64,000 nucleotides of DNA, taken from Forficula auricularia (taxonomy: Eukaryota; Arthropoda; Insecta; Dermaptera; Forficulidae). Each line of letters opens with the position of its first letter. The stretch's first letter is position 1. Below the pieces are notes generated by a model. It saw nothing but the letters and a program-made list of their open reading frames with translations. It had not been told where the DNA came from and made no database searches. This document shows positions 23,709 to 33,887 of this stretch, in pieces. The translations under genes were made by a program, and so were the position numbers. Location: positions 103,296,320 to 103,360,319 of the forward strand of contig JALMQS010000099.1 in assembly GCA_024734495.1 (NCBI GenBank). Direction: 5' to 3'.

Positions 23709-24077
23709 TGTAAAATATCTTCATATTTAAGCGCGCAAGACTTTAGGCCTATCAAGTTGGTCCCACTGCTATCCATGTCAAATATAAAAACTGATTAAAA
23801 GAGGTTAAGAGCTGACGGCTTGAAAACTAGTTTTAATATTAAAGTTGTAAAACTTGTTTTAAAATATAAAAAGATTGAATACCAGAAAACAAACTATAAA
23901 AACCAATTTGTTTTTAGGTAATTATATTATGTTTGTTTTTTTATTATATTAAATATAATCTCTGTATATAGAAAACTAATATCAAAGCTGTAAATAATTT
24001 TTAAAATAAATAATTTGTTTTTAGGAATACATTGGCTTATAGTCATTTATGATTCAACCCGAATTAACTACATTATA
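23709..24077 (+). repeat. Gypsy 3' LTR
   Basis: Begins TGTAAAATATCTTC just after the polypurine tract and ends near CTACATTATA, which runs into a short TA tract. Confidence 0.88.
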
Positions 24078-24294
24078 TATATATATGATTATGTTTATTT
24101 GTATCAATCGGAGGTCAACCTTTTTGATTTATCTTTATGAATCAACAACCCTCTTTCTCTCTGCAAAACAAAATGTTTTCACTTAAAATGCTTTATAGGT
24201 TGGAAAAAGTGAGGCGAAAAGCAAAGTGTCGAAAACAAACTTTTGCAAGTCAGACTACATTTTGTTGATTATATAGTATTTTTGCTTGTTTTAG

Positions 24295-24408
24295 TACTTG
24301 AATGTAAACACTCTCCCGTGGCTCAAGAATTTCTCAAAAAAGGCTGCCCGGAAAGCAGTTCGCGGTCGAATATGGGCCCAAGTGCTTGGATGTGAAGTCA
24401 CTGATGAG
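24295..24408 (+). CDS. TBC1D19: TBC1D19 homologue, exon 5 (start of TBC domain), with frame break
   Basis: Acceptor TTGTTTTAG ends at 24294; donor GTTTGT at 24409. The first part follows the phase of exon 4 (VLECKHSPVAQEFLKK). The rest, AVRGRIWAQVLGCEVTDE, is the family's start of the TBC domain (human ALRAELWALIL) but lies one base out of frame. Reading one A fewer in the A6 run 24336-24341 would align both parts with the family without a gap. It ends phase 0, matching exon 6. Confidence 0.82.
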
Positions 24409-24429
24409 GTTTGTTCTAAGAATAATTTT

Positions 24430-25028
24430 TAGTGTCCGAAAGAAACAGGATTTTCAGCCGAAACCGAAATCGAACCTTCGGCTTGGGTCCTAGTTTCGGC
24501 CGAAACCGAAACTTATTTAGACTGGTAAAAATTTGTATTGTATACTGAAATCTGGTAAATTTTGTACACATACCATATAAACAGAGAGGTAACTCGTGTT
24601 AATGAATTGAACAACAGTAATTGAAGTATGTAACCAAAATATTTATTTATGTTATATTGTCAATGTAACATGAACAAAAATATAAACATGTTAATGACTT
24701 ACTATTGTAAATAAACTTCGTCAAAAGTCAACACTTAGATATAAAGTATAGACTCACTAATTGAGTGTTCACAATATTATTAAGACTAATGTATTATTCA
24801 TTGAGATCTTGTGTTTAGCACTAGTAAATAAAAGAATAACCTAATTATCAGTCTCAACAAAGATTACAATAATTTGTACGACAGTCAAGTACCCGAAAGA
24901 CGCAGCAACAATACTGAGTTTCAGCGCGGCCGAAGGTTCGGCCGATTTTTGTCCGAAACCGAAACTGTTGCCGAAACTAGATTTTTTGGCCGAAACAAGC
25001 CGAAACCGAACCTTCGGTCGATCACTAA
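24430..25028. mobile_element. hAT-like MITE with GGCCGAAAC subterminal repeats
   Basis: The left end (TAGTGTCCGA.., GAACCTTCGGCTTGGGT, TTTCGGCCGAAACCGAAAC) and the right end (GGCCGAAGGTTCGGCCG, CCGAAACCGAAC, TTCGGTCGATCACTA) are inverted. No ORF. No clear 8-bp TSD. It lies between TBC1D19 exons 5 and 6. Confidence 0.65.
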
Positions 25029-25301
25029 TTAATTTTATTTTCTATTCAGCTGAAAGAATTTTATTTACCTATTCATTAGAGAATACAGAGTCATAATAAA
25101 CAAGGCTTACGAGTCTGAAGAGTCAAACGGGTTATTATCGAGGCTACTAGGAATGAAAATTTGATATTTTTGTTTATGGACCCAAAATTTGTAGCTACGC
25201 CACTGAAAGGAGAATGAATATAATCTTTTAGCGTTTGGGCCTCAGTGCCTGCTCATGTTGAACGTGCATGACAAACACACGTGATTGGTGCTTGAATTTG
25301 G

Positions 25302-25472
25302 CCTATTACGCACTGTCGACTGGTCGCCGGCAACTTGGTCAACGGCGACTGTGACTTTCTATAGTTAAATAAGTGTTTACCCACTGGGCGACAGACAACC
25401 AAGTGCATAAACACTTATTTAAACTATAGAAAGTCACAGTCGCCGGCGACCACTCGACAGTGCGTAATAGCC
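25302..25472. repeat. 171-bp hairpin
   Basis: CTATTACGCACTGTCGA at the left pairs with its complement TCGACAGTGCGTAATAG at the right; the arms continue through GTGACTTTCTATAGTT. The left arm has a ~12-nt insertion. The loop is about 35 nt. Confidence 0.8.
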
Positions 25473-26147
25473 CTTAACAGCAGCAGATAAATGTTCATAT
25501 AATTTTGCCATGTTAATATGATCGAAACGCTCGAATTTAAGGTGTTTACTAAGGCCACCATATAAACCTTCACCGCTGCACCGTAAAATGCTCTCTCACT
25601 GAGGTCATACACTTATAAATTTACAATCATATTAAACTAACAAAAGACAAAATAATACTTTAAAATATGGGTCGTTAACCTTAATTTTATATAATTATAC
25701 AATAAAATCATGTGACAGGTCGCTTAACACAAAATTATAGCCTTCGTAACGGGCCTTCGAATTTTTCGGGGGGGGGGGGGGCTGAAATTTGACGCTACAC
25801 CACTGAACTCAATATAATGTTCGAATCTTGAGTTAAAATAAAATTTAAAAGAAATTTTTCTAATGACTTCTAATATATCTGGAGTTTTAATTATGAAATA
25901 TTGTGTTAAATATACGTAGGTATATACTTTAGAACTGACCTCTGGTTTCCGAAAGTATCTAAAAATAAAAAAATTAAAATTAAATAACATTTTATGATTT
26001 ATGAAGCAATGTTTTTTGATGTCTCTTAAAGTGCAAAAGAAAAAGTTTAAACGGGAAGAGTTTGGACACTTATTGATTTTTCTTCTAATTTAAATGTATT
26101 TTGATTTAATTTCTTGATATTAAAAGAACAAAAATTATTTGTTTTAG

Positions 26148-26222
26148 CATCGGGAATATTTTAAACAATTGAAAGACTATGTATTGAAATACGAATTGAT
26201 GATTGATAAATTAATCATTAAG
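26148..26222 (+). CDS. TBC1D19: TBC1D19 homologue, exon 6
   Basis: A 75-bp exon between TTGTTTTAG (ends 26147) and a GTAAGG donor (26223): 25 codons, HREYFKQLKDYVLKYELMIDKLIIK in two halves, matching human DVLYYEQLKTNVIQHDLL within the TBC domain. Phase 0 at both ends. I could not find the following exons (the FEDYLYQVL, conserved Arg/Gln-finger and C-terminal parts) anywhere to 64000, so the gene is either very long or truncated. Confidence 0.85.
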
Positions 26223-26389
26223 GTAAGGATTATTTAAATACAACACACCTTTGACCCAGCAGGAAATATCATTTATTTATCAAAAGAGAAGTTACAGCTG
26301 ATATCACCTAGATTGCACATTTTTAATGAGAAAAACTTATTAGTATATAGGACGATTCAACACCTAGTTCTTTCTAGTCATATGCCCTT

Positions 26390-26765
26390 GCCCTGTACTT
26401 TAGATACTATCAATGGTGTCTGTTCATTCGAGCTGAAATCAATTATCCCCCCTAAAGCCCTCATTGTGAGAAACGCGATGTTTTAGAACGTTCAGCTCTC
26501 CTTCGTGGTCAAATTGGATAAAAATCGAACCAGCGATTTCGCCAACTATTTTATCCCTATGACCTCAAGAGACTGGAACTCGCTTCCAGCTACCATCTTC
26601 CCTGCAACTTATAACATTCAATTGTTTAAGATCCGTACCCACATATACCTTCGAATCCTACCCAGCTCATAAAATCCCCTCTTCTTATTTTCAAGTTTTC
26701 ACGATGGAGGGGCCAACCCACCTTTTTGGTGTAACTCCTCTCATCAATTTCATTAAAAAAAAGAC
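26390..26765 (+). pseudogene. Jockey-like LINE 3' fragment, degraded
   Basis: Nucleotide match to the end of the 30083-33873 LINE (CCTGTACTTTAGATACTATC, ATGACCTCAAGAGACTGGAA, ATGGAGGGGCCAACCCA) with many changes; the reading frame is broken. Confidence 0.75.
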
Positions 26766-26869
26766 CTGGGGAAAAATTCTCGGTTGATTGAAAACCACTC
26801 CAAAAATAAGCTGACGTGTTCTGATGTGGCCATCCACTTGACTTTACCATCCAACCTGGCCCCTAAAAT

Positions 26870-27775
26870 TATTTATAATCATGTAGGTGGGGTTAGTTTT
26901 TGCATTTTTATACTTCTGGGGTCCCACTGATTATGTATACAAAATTTAGTAGAGATTGTGGTGTTGGTACAAAGTGAAACATCTTTAATAAAGATAAAAA
27001 TAAATATATATATAATATTTATTTACTATGAGTTAAGGATGTGACCTAGAATCCTTAACTCATATTAAATGAATATTGCATAAAATATTTATTTATTTTT
27101 ATCTTTATATACAAAATTTGGTTGAGTTTGGTAAATGGCAAAGATTTTCATTTTTTGACTCCCATCCCCACTTTTGGGCGGTTAGTTTTTGCATTTTTAG
27201 ACTTCTAGGGGTCCACAGATTATGTATACAAAATTTAATTGAGTTTGTTCAAATGGCTTAGATTTTTAATTTTTAACCCCCTTCCCACCCCTCTTAATTT
27301 TGGGTCGATATGCATCAAAATCTAATCAGCCCTTAATCTCAATGGACCAAAACTACATGTGAAATTTGGTTTCGATATTCAAACTAGTTTTTGAGCTAGC
27401 TCGTCCACAAAAATTTGGTAACGCACAGACTAAGGGACACCCAACCAGACAACCGGACAACCAGACAACCAGACAACCAGACATCCAGACAATCAGACAA
27501 CCAGACAACCAGACAACCAGACATCCAGACAACCAGACATCCAGACAACCAGACAACCAGACTCACAGACATTTTGATAAAACAATTATTATCTCGAAAA
27601 ATATAATTTTTTCAATGTTCACTTATTAGTGCTTTTTTGTAGAGCGAAATGCCATGGTTTCGCTCAATTTTTTTAATCAAAATAGTTTCAGCCGTTTTTG
27701 AGATATTTTGAAAAAAAGAAGGAAAAAAAACACTTTTTTCATGCATGATTACAATACTTGACCATACCCTGTATG
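26870..27775 (+). repeat. Dispersed repeat copy with CCAGACAA tandem tract
   Basis: Same family as 16150-16990. Minisatellite motifs at about 26929, 27104 and 27219; then a tandem array of about 14 CCAGACAA/CCAGACAT octamers at 27443-27560, followed by ACAGACATTTTGATAAAACA and the TTTCAGCCGTTTTTGAGATA block. A local inverted repeat (ATATTTATTTA...) flanks 26995-27110. The ORFs across the octamers are artefacts. Confidence 0.75.
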
Positions 27776-28254
27776 GTAAAGTAATAAATATCGAAACGTC
27801 GTGTATTCTGATGGGTTGTTTTCATTAAAATATTTAATCTAGGTGATTTCAGCTAAAACTTCACTTTCAATCAACAGCTCAAACAACAATTCTGTAGATC
27901 ATTTAATATTATTTCTGAAGGACATTATGGTCATTTTAAACTAAATAAGATCACGTGTTCTGATGTGGCCATCCACTTGACTTTACCATACAACCTGGGC
28001 TCTCACTTATATTTAATATTTAATAAAATTATTTATATTCATGTAAGGGGAGGGGTTAGTTTTTGCATTTTTAGACTCCTGGCCCACTGATTATGTATAC
28101 AAAATTGGTTGAGTTTGCTCAAATGGCCTAGATTTTTAATTTATAACCCCCTTCCACCCCCCTTAATTTTGGGTCGATATGCACCAAAATCTAATCAGCT
28201 CTTAAACAACATCAATTTCCCACGAAGGCTCGCAATCAGACCCCATAAAGACCG

Positions 28255-29159
28255 GAAGGGGCGTGAGGCAGGGGGATCCTCTCTCTCCCTTTCTTTTTAA
28301 CTTGGCGGCAAAACATGTATTAGACCAGTTATCCCCGGACATTGGTTATGATCTCGGAGGGGTACGCATTGGGTCTCTTCTTGCGGACGACGTCGTTCTT
28401 GTAACGGCGTCGGGGCGTGGAATGAGGTCTCAGCTTCGCTCCTTTGAATCCGCTGCCGCTGCGCTGGGGATGCGTATAAATGCCGCCAAGTCTGTTGTGC
28501 TCTCGCTGGTGCCCGCGGGGAAGGACAGGAAAATCCGTGTCTGTACAGACTTCGACTTCAGGGTGGATGGTGGACGCCTGACTCCCTTGGGGGTGGGCGA
28601 CTCCTTTCCCTATCTTGGAGTCCGCCTCGACAGCTCGGGCATTGTCACCTCGGGGTGGTCGGTGGGACCACTGCTGGAGAGGGTGAGGGCTGCTCCACTA
28701 AAGGCCTCACAGAAGCTGGAGATAGTGCGAAACCATATAATACCCTCATCTATTCACCCTCTCGTTCTCGGAGGGAGTTCAGTCGGTCAATTGTCAGCGG
28801 CCGACAGAAAGATTCGATCTTTTGTAAGATCGATCTTAAAACTCCCCCGTGACACCCCTTTGGGTTATTTTCACTCCAAAATTAGGGATGGCGGGCTCGG
28901 GCTGCAATCCCTGGGTTCTTTTATACCTCTCCTGGTGCACAATAGGCTTAACAAAATGCGAACATCAGATTACCCAGCTGCCAGGGTGGCAGCTGAGTCT
29001 CACACGTGCACCAGGAGATTGGCATGGGCAGAACGGGTCCTCCGTAAGTTCGGCGGGGTGGAGGGGGTTGGTGAGTACTGGCGCGAGAACTTACATAGCA
29101 GCGTCGACGGGAGGGATCTGGAGATGTGCGCGGGGCAAAGCCCTCATATAATTTTATGA
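28255..29159 (+). pseudogene. R2-clade RT (motif B onwards), frame-broken
   Basis: Opens GVRQGDPLSPFLFNLA (RT motif 4/B) followed by the catalytic LLADDVVLVTAS (xxADD) and a long thumb region (PYLGVRLDS, LPRDTPLGYFHSKIRDGGLG). The N-terminal zinc fingers, Myb region and first RT motifs are absent. The frame ends at 29159; homologous sense continues in the next frame from about 29126, so a shift lies at about 29126-29155. Confidence 0.85.
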
Positions 29160-29815
29160 TGCACCCGGACCCGATTAAGAACAATATCTTTATTGAACTA
29201 TGTAGACTTAGGTCGGGGTCTCTTCCTTCGGCCGTTAGAACAAGTAGGGGAAGGCGGCCGGAGGGTCCACCCATGTGTAGGGCCGGGTGTAGAAAAACTG
29301 AGACGACAGGGCATATTCTCCAGTCGTGTGGGAGGACGCACGATGGAAGGCTCAGGAGGCATGATGCGGTGGTGAGACGTCTGGCTGATGAACTTATTAA
29401 AAAGGGAATGCGGGTCGAGCTCGAATATTTATATCAGAGCTCGGCCGGGAACAGGAAGCCAGACATCGTGGCGAAGGACGGGTCGGGGACGGTGTGGGTT
29501 CTGGATGTTCAGATAGTGTCAGCGCTCCTCGGACTGGGGGTTGCCCACAGAAACAAAATCAATTATTATAAGGGCAACTCCAGTCTGGTGAGCAACATTG
29601 CGGCAAGGTTTGGGGTGGGCTCGGGTTCTGTGAGAGTTGAAGCCATCACACTCTCGTGGAAGGGAGTGTGGTGGCATAAAGCGGTGCCTCCCCTTGTCGC
29701 CCTGGGAATTTCTCAGAGAACTTTATACGATATGACCTTCAGGGCGATGAGGGGTTCATTAATGAATTTTTACAGCTTCAACAGGAGAACTTATAGGGAA
29801 ATCGCCATGCGCTAG
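29126..29815 (+). pseudogene. R2-clade restriction-like endonuclease domain
   Basis: Contains the zinc-knuckle CRAGCRKTETTGHILQSC (about residues 51-68) and the endonuclease signature RKPDIVAKDG...WVLDVQI (PD...D), then AHRNKINYY. These are diagnostic for the restriction-like endonuclease of R2-type LINEs, which nicks the target and primes reverse transcription. It ends at TAG 29813-29815. The domain itself is open and well preserved, but it is out of frame with the RT. Confidence 0.88.
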
Positions 29816-30900
29816 AAATTGTATATAAAAAAGAAAAAAAAAGAAAAAAGAATTTTTTTTTGTAAATATATTATGTTAATATTCCTATAATCATGTAAAT
29901 AATCCTGTAATTAAATTCACCCGATAATGTAAATATTTCTTGTTAGTGGAGGCCCCCACCTGCGTGGCCCAATAAACGAAAAATCAATGGACCAAAACTA
30001 CGTGTGAAATTTGGTTTCGATATTCACACTAGTTTTTGAGCTAGCTCGTCCACAAAAATTTGGTAACGCACAGACTAACGGACAACAGTCAGCCTCGGAA
30101 CTCCAACGTGTCAACAACGATTATTCCTGTGCCCGTCTAATTTCCAATTTATAGGCAGATTTTTCACCCCAATAGCAGCTCTCTCTCTCACAAACTCAGG
30201 ATAAACATCTGATAAGTATTTTCAGATATAAATTATATTTTTTACTATTAAAATTATAATTTATAACTGTAAATTAACATATTTCTTAACCTTAAAAAGT
30301 CTAGAGGCTTTTCTTTACTTAATAACTCACAACGCCACCAGCAGGTGGCATCCGCGAGCCGGCGCCACAATCCAAAATTTCAAATTTTAAATTCAAAACT
30401 TTGTTCTAAATTTTATTAACTAATTAACCAACTTTATTCACAATTTCTCTTAACCTCCACTAATTTCAATTCTCTCAAATATTTCCACCCGATATACATA
30501 TTTTATTTTATCTTAGAACATTCCTTATTAAATTAATTCAATTTCAACTCTTCTTAATTCTAATTAAACTTAGACTCAATCTCTAACTTTATAGCTAGCC
30601 TAATTTACCTCTATCGTATCATATTAATTCTTATTAATTTATATTTTAATTCCTTTTTTTATTAAGCCTAAGTAGTAATTAAGTATATAATATACCATTT
30701 CTTTCCCTACAGGTACAACCTAAATAATTAAGTGGTAGATAATTTTAAACTAACTATCGCTCGGCGAAACACCACTGCTCAAGTTATTAAAACTCAGTAA
30801 ACTAGATTTCATCTATCTTTCTGAGATCAGACTTGTGATTCCGATTTCTTTCTTTCTTTCTTTCTATTCAATAATTTACACCCCTCGCTCATTCTACATC

Positions 30901-32211
30901 ATGTCTACGTTGAGCATCCACTATTCCAATATTCGCGGTCTCTTTAGCAATAAAACTTCCGTTTTCCAGCATCTCGAAGACGAAAGACCCTCCATTTTGG
31001 CCCTCACTGAAACCCAAATTGACACAAACAAATCCGATACTCCAGATCTCAAATTCGGAAAATATATTCTACACCCCAAATTCCGCCGGTATAACGGCGT
31101 CTGTTGCTACGTTCGCGATAACATCCCCTGCGAACGACTTGGATTTTTAGAAAAAAAAGCTTACGACGCATTATGGCTTAAAATTAATACTAAGACCTCA
31201 AGTAGAATTCTCTGTACAATCTATAGATCTCCTAATGATAAAAAATTTAAAGAATTTTTCGACTATCTCGGCAATTGTGTGAATGTAATTCTTTCACGTT
31301 TTCCAAATTCTGAAGTCTCTTTCCTAGGTGACTTCAATGTACACAATAAGGACTGGTTGACATTCTCCAGGTCCAACACCCCTGAAGGCAACGCTGCTCA
31401 CATATTTGCAACTTCATATGATTTAACCCAAATTATAGATCGCCCCACTAGGATTCCGGACAACACAAACGACACCCCATATCTACTCGACCTCTTTCTG
31501 TCATCTGCCCCTTCTCAATTCTCTTTTATTATCTCTGCACCTCTAGGTAACTCAGACCACAACTTAATTAAAATAAAATCACATATCAACTTAGTAAAAC
31601 CCGCTCTACCCTGCCCAAAGCCCAGAGAAATAAGGCTTTTTCTTAAAGCCAACTGGGATGAAATGCGTAACTTCTTCAGCTCTTTCCCATGGAATGATTA
31701 CTGCTTCAGAAACAAAAATGCCACCGAATGTGCCTCTGCATTCTCTGAAGTGATTCAAATGGGCATTGAGTTATATGTCCCTTTCAAACGGGTAATTGGA
31801 AAACAGGACTCCAAGCCCTGGTTCAATAAGTCTTGCTCCGAAGCAGTTAAACAAAAAAATCATGCTTTCTATAATTGGTCTTCGACACCATCAGAGGATA
31901 ATCGCGTTCTCCTCACTAAAGCCCGCGCCCACTGTAAAAAAACAATCGATAATGCGATGAAGTCCTTCATTCAGAAAAAAGCTGACAGGCTAGCAGCTTG
32001 CCCCAGCAATTCAAACCAATTCTGGTCCCTTGATAAGTATGTAAAAAGAAATTTTACAAACTCATCATTTCCACCTCTCAATCTCTCCGACAACTCGATA
32101 GCCATTGACGCCCCCGACAAAGCCGAAGCTTTTGCCTCATATTTCGCGTCCAACTCAAACCTGGACGACAAAGGGCTTGAACCACCCACATACCCCCCAG
32201 TACTAATATAA
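30901..32211 (+). CDS. LINE ORF2, endonuclease part
   Basis: The frame is open from 30835; the likely start is ATG at 30901 (MSTLSIHYSNIRGL). APE endonuclease motifs follow: ALTETQID (catalytic Glu), TIYRSPN, SFLGDFNVHNKDW (GDFN...H), LLDLFLSS and NSDHNLIKI (SDH). It nicks target DNA for target-primed reverse transcription. It ends with TAA at 32209-32211, whose last base is the A of the ATG opening the RT frame. In related elements endonuclease and RT are one ORF, so this is probably a one-base break. Confidence 0.9.
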   Translation: MSTLSIHYSNIRGLFSNKTSVFQHLEDERPSILALTETQIDTNKSDTPDLKFGKYILHPKFRRYNGVCCYVRDNIPCERLGFLEKKAYDALWLKINTKTSSRILCTIYRSPNDKKFKEFFDYLGNCVNVILSRFPNSEVSFLGDFNVHNKDWLTFSRSNTPEGNAAHIFATSYDLTQIIDRPTRIPDNTNDTPYLLDLFLSSAPSQFSFIISAPLGNSDHNLIKIKSHINLVKPALPCPKPREIRLFLKANWDEMRNFFSSFPWNDYCFRNKNATECASAFSEVIQMGIELYVPFKRVIGKQDSKPWFNKSCSEAVKQKNHAFYNWSSTPSEDNRVLLTKARAHCKKTIDNAMKSFIQKKADRLAACPSNSNQFWSLDKYVKRNFTNSSFPPLNLSDNSIAIDAPDKAEAFASYFASNSNLDDKGLEPPTYPPVLI

Positions 32212-33749
32212 TGTCAGATACTGTTTTCAGGATACCAGCAATTCTAAAGATCATCCAGAATCTAAAGAACAACTCTTCTGCTGGCCCCGACGATATCCCT
32301 GCCATTCTCATTAAAAAATGTGCCCCTGAACTTGCTCCTATACTATCCAAATTATACAATCTCTCCTATAACTCTGGAATATTTCCGGAAGCCTGGAAAC
32401 TAGCCAGAATCCAACCAATTAAGAAAAAAGGCGATTCTTCCAACATAAAAAACTATCGACCCATAGCAATCACTTCTGTCTTATCCAAAATTATGGAAAA
32501 GGCCATCAACGAGCAAGTTCTACGACACTTAGAGTCAAATAAATTTATCCACGATAGGCAATACGGCTTCAGGCAATCCCGGTCGACAGGTGACATCCTA
32601 GCATATGTAACTCATATCTGGAACAAAACCTTGGAGGCCGGGAATGAGACCCTCGCGGTAGCTTTAGACATTTCAAAAGCCTTCGATATGGTCTGGCACA
32701 AAAATCTTCTTGCCAAATTGACCTCCGTCGGCCTTGCACCGAAACTCTGTAAGTTGCTCGAAAGTTTTCTTTCAGACCGTAGTATTAAGGTTGTCATCGA
32801 TGGAATATCATCTTCCCCCTTCCACACCAACGCTGGAGTTCCTCAGGGATCGGTTATCTCCCCTACGCTTTTTCTTATCTATATCAACGACCTTCTAAAC
32901 TTGCCCTCCAATCCGGTACATTGTTACGCAGATGACAGCACCCTACATAACGCCCCTGCATCGCATAAAAAGCGTGCAGACATTGCCTCTTCAATTAATT
33001 TAGACTTATGCAAACTTAAAAACTGGGGATCCCAAAACTTAGTTAACTTCAATGCAGGGAAAACTCAGTGTTGCCTTATTTCTAGGCGCGTCGACAGAAA
33101 CCTCCCAAACATATCATTCGACTCAAACTCACTAGAATTCAGGGATAAAATTTCAATGCTAGGCGTAACTCTAGGGTCTGACCTTTCATGGAATGACCAT
33201 ATCTCAACCACTGCTAAAGCTGCAGCGCGCAAGCTTGGTCTTCTATTTAGGTCTAGACGCTGTTATACTCCCAGTCAACTTCTTATGCTGTATAAGGCTC
33301 AAATTCGTCCCTGTCTCGAATATGGCTCTCATCTGTGGAGGGGTGCCTCCAAGCATTCTCTTGCTACACTGGATGCAATTCAGAAGCGAGCAATTAAACT
33401 AATAGGAGAACCGGCTCTAACCAACTCACTCGACTCCCTGGCTCACCGAAGAACCGTTTCTGCCCTTTCCCTGTACTACAGATACTATCACGGTGTCTGT
33501 TCAGTCGAGCTGAAATCGATTATCCCCCCTAATGCCCTCTTTACGCGAAACACGCGGTTTTCTAACGCTCAGCACCCCTTCGCTGTCAAATTGGATAAAA
33601 GTCGAACAAGCGCTTTCGCCAACTCTTTTATCCCTATGACCTCCAGAGACTGGAACTCGCTCCCTGCCACCATCTTTCCCGCGACTTATAACCTTCAGCT
33701 ATTTAAGACCCGTATCCACAGATACCTTCGACCCCCGCCCAACCCATAA
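32211..33749 (+). CDS. LINE ORF2, reverse transcriptase part
   Basis: 512 codons. RT motifs in order: KNYRPIAITSVLSKIMEK, RQYGFRQSRST, AVALDISKAFDMVWH, GVPQGSVISPTLFLIYINDL and the catalytic CYADDSTL, then LGVTLGSDLSWNDHIS and the family tail IRPCLEYGSHLWRGASK. The reading frame is complete to TAA at 33747-33749, just before the 3' UTR and poly(A). Apart from the split from the endonuclease, it looks intact and therefore young. Confidence 0.92.
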   Translation: MSDTVFRIPAILKIIQNLKNNSSAGPDDIPAILIKKCAPELAPILSKLYNLSYNSGIFPEAWKLARIQPIKKKGDSSNIKNYRPIAITSVLSKIMEKAINEQVLRHLESNKFIHDRQYGFRQSRSTGDILAYVTHIWNKTLEAGNETLAVALDISKAFDMVWHKNLLAKLTSVGLAPKLCKLLESFLSDRSIKVVIDGISSSPFHTNAGVPQGSVISPTLFLIYINDLLNLPSNPVHCYADDSTLHNAPASHKKRADIASSINLDLCKLKNWGSQNLVNFNAGKTQCCLISRRVDRNLPNISFDSNSLEFRDKISMLGVTLGSDLSWNDHISTTAKAAARKLGLLFRSRRCYTPSQLLMLYKAQIRPCLEYGSHLWRGASKHSLATLDAIQKRAIKLIGEPALTNSLDSLAHRRTVSALSLYYRYYHGVCSVELKSIIPPNALFTRNTRFSNAQHPFAVKLDKSRTSAFANSFIPMTSRDWNSLPATIFPATYNLQLFKTRIHRYLRPPPNP

Positions 33750-33840
33750 AATTCTTTCTTCTTCTTTTCACGATGGAGGGGCCAACCCAGGCCTTTAGGG
33801 GTTGCACCTTTTTTGGTGTAACTCCTTCTCTCATCATTAT

Positions 33841-33875
<35 letters not shown>

Positions 33876-33887
33876 AGACAACCAGAC

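Larger units (their letters stand above)
19317..24077 (+). mobile_element. Ty3/Gypsy LTR retrotransposon, internally deleted
   Basis: Two near-identical ~360-bp LTRs (about 19318-19677 and 23709-24077) flank gag, protease, RNase H and integrase remnants. The primer-binding site TGGTTTTTTCTCGACGG (19681-19697) fits a tRNA 3' end; the polypurine tract GAAGGAGGGAGA (23697-23708) abuts the 3' LTR, which starts TGTAAAATATC. The first bases of the 5' LTR are lost in a TA run. The RT fingers and palm are missing, and an 830-bp LINE is inserted at 21249-22083. It lies in the TBC1D19 intron between 18927 and 24295, in sense orientation. Confidence 0.92.
28240..29985 (+). mobile_element. R2-clade non-LTR retrotransposon, 5'-truncated
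   Basis: The element starts inside the RT domain and ends with a 3' UTR that closes ...CCCAATAAACGAAAAA near 29985, without long poly(A). It interrupts the dispersed repeat between CTAATCAGCTCTTAA (28191-28205) and TCAATGGACCAAAACT (about 29978). The unoccupied sequence of that site is visible at about 16678 and 27325. The two ORFs are described separately. Confidence 0.85.
30083..33873 (+). mobile_element. Jockey-like LINE, nearly full length
   Basis: Includes a ~750-bp 5' region (about 30083-30830), an APE-type endonuclease ORF, an RT ORF, a 3' UTR and a 30-base poly(A) at 33844-33873. It is inserted in the CCAGAC-type tract of the dispersed repeat (GCACAGACTAACGGACAA before, CCAGACAACCAGAC after). 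It is the longest member of a family with copies at 17752, 21249, 26390, 38610 and the window end. No separate gag-like ORF1 is seen. Confidence 0.9.

Noticed and set aside
27443..27560. CRISPR-like or telomere-like array
   Set aside because: The octamers are contiguous with no spacers, and the motif is not a telomere repeat; it is a simple tandem tract in a eukaryotic repeat.
27353..27629. Repetitive ORFs (QPDNQT-type and WLSGCL-type repeats)
   Set aside because: Translations of the CCAGACAA octamer array in several frames, not proteins.
28655..29375. Several extra ORFs over the R2-clade fragment
   Set aside because: Shadows in other frames; only the RT and RLE frames carry family motifs.
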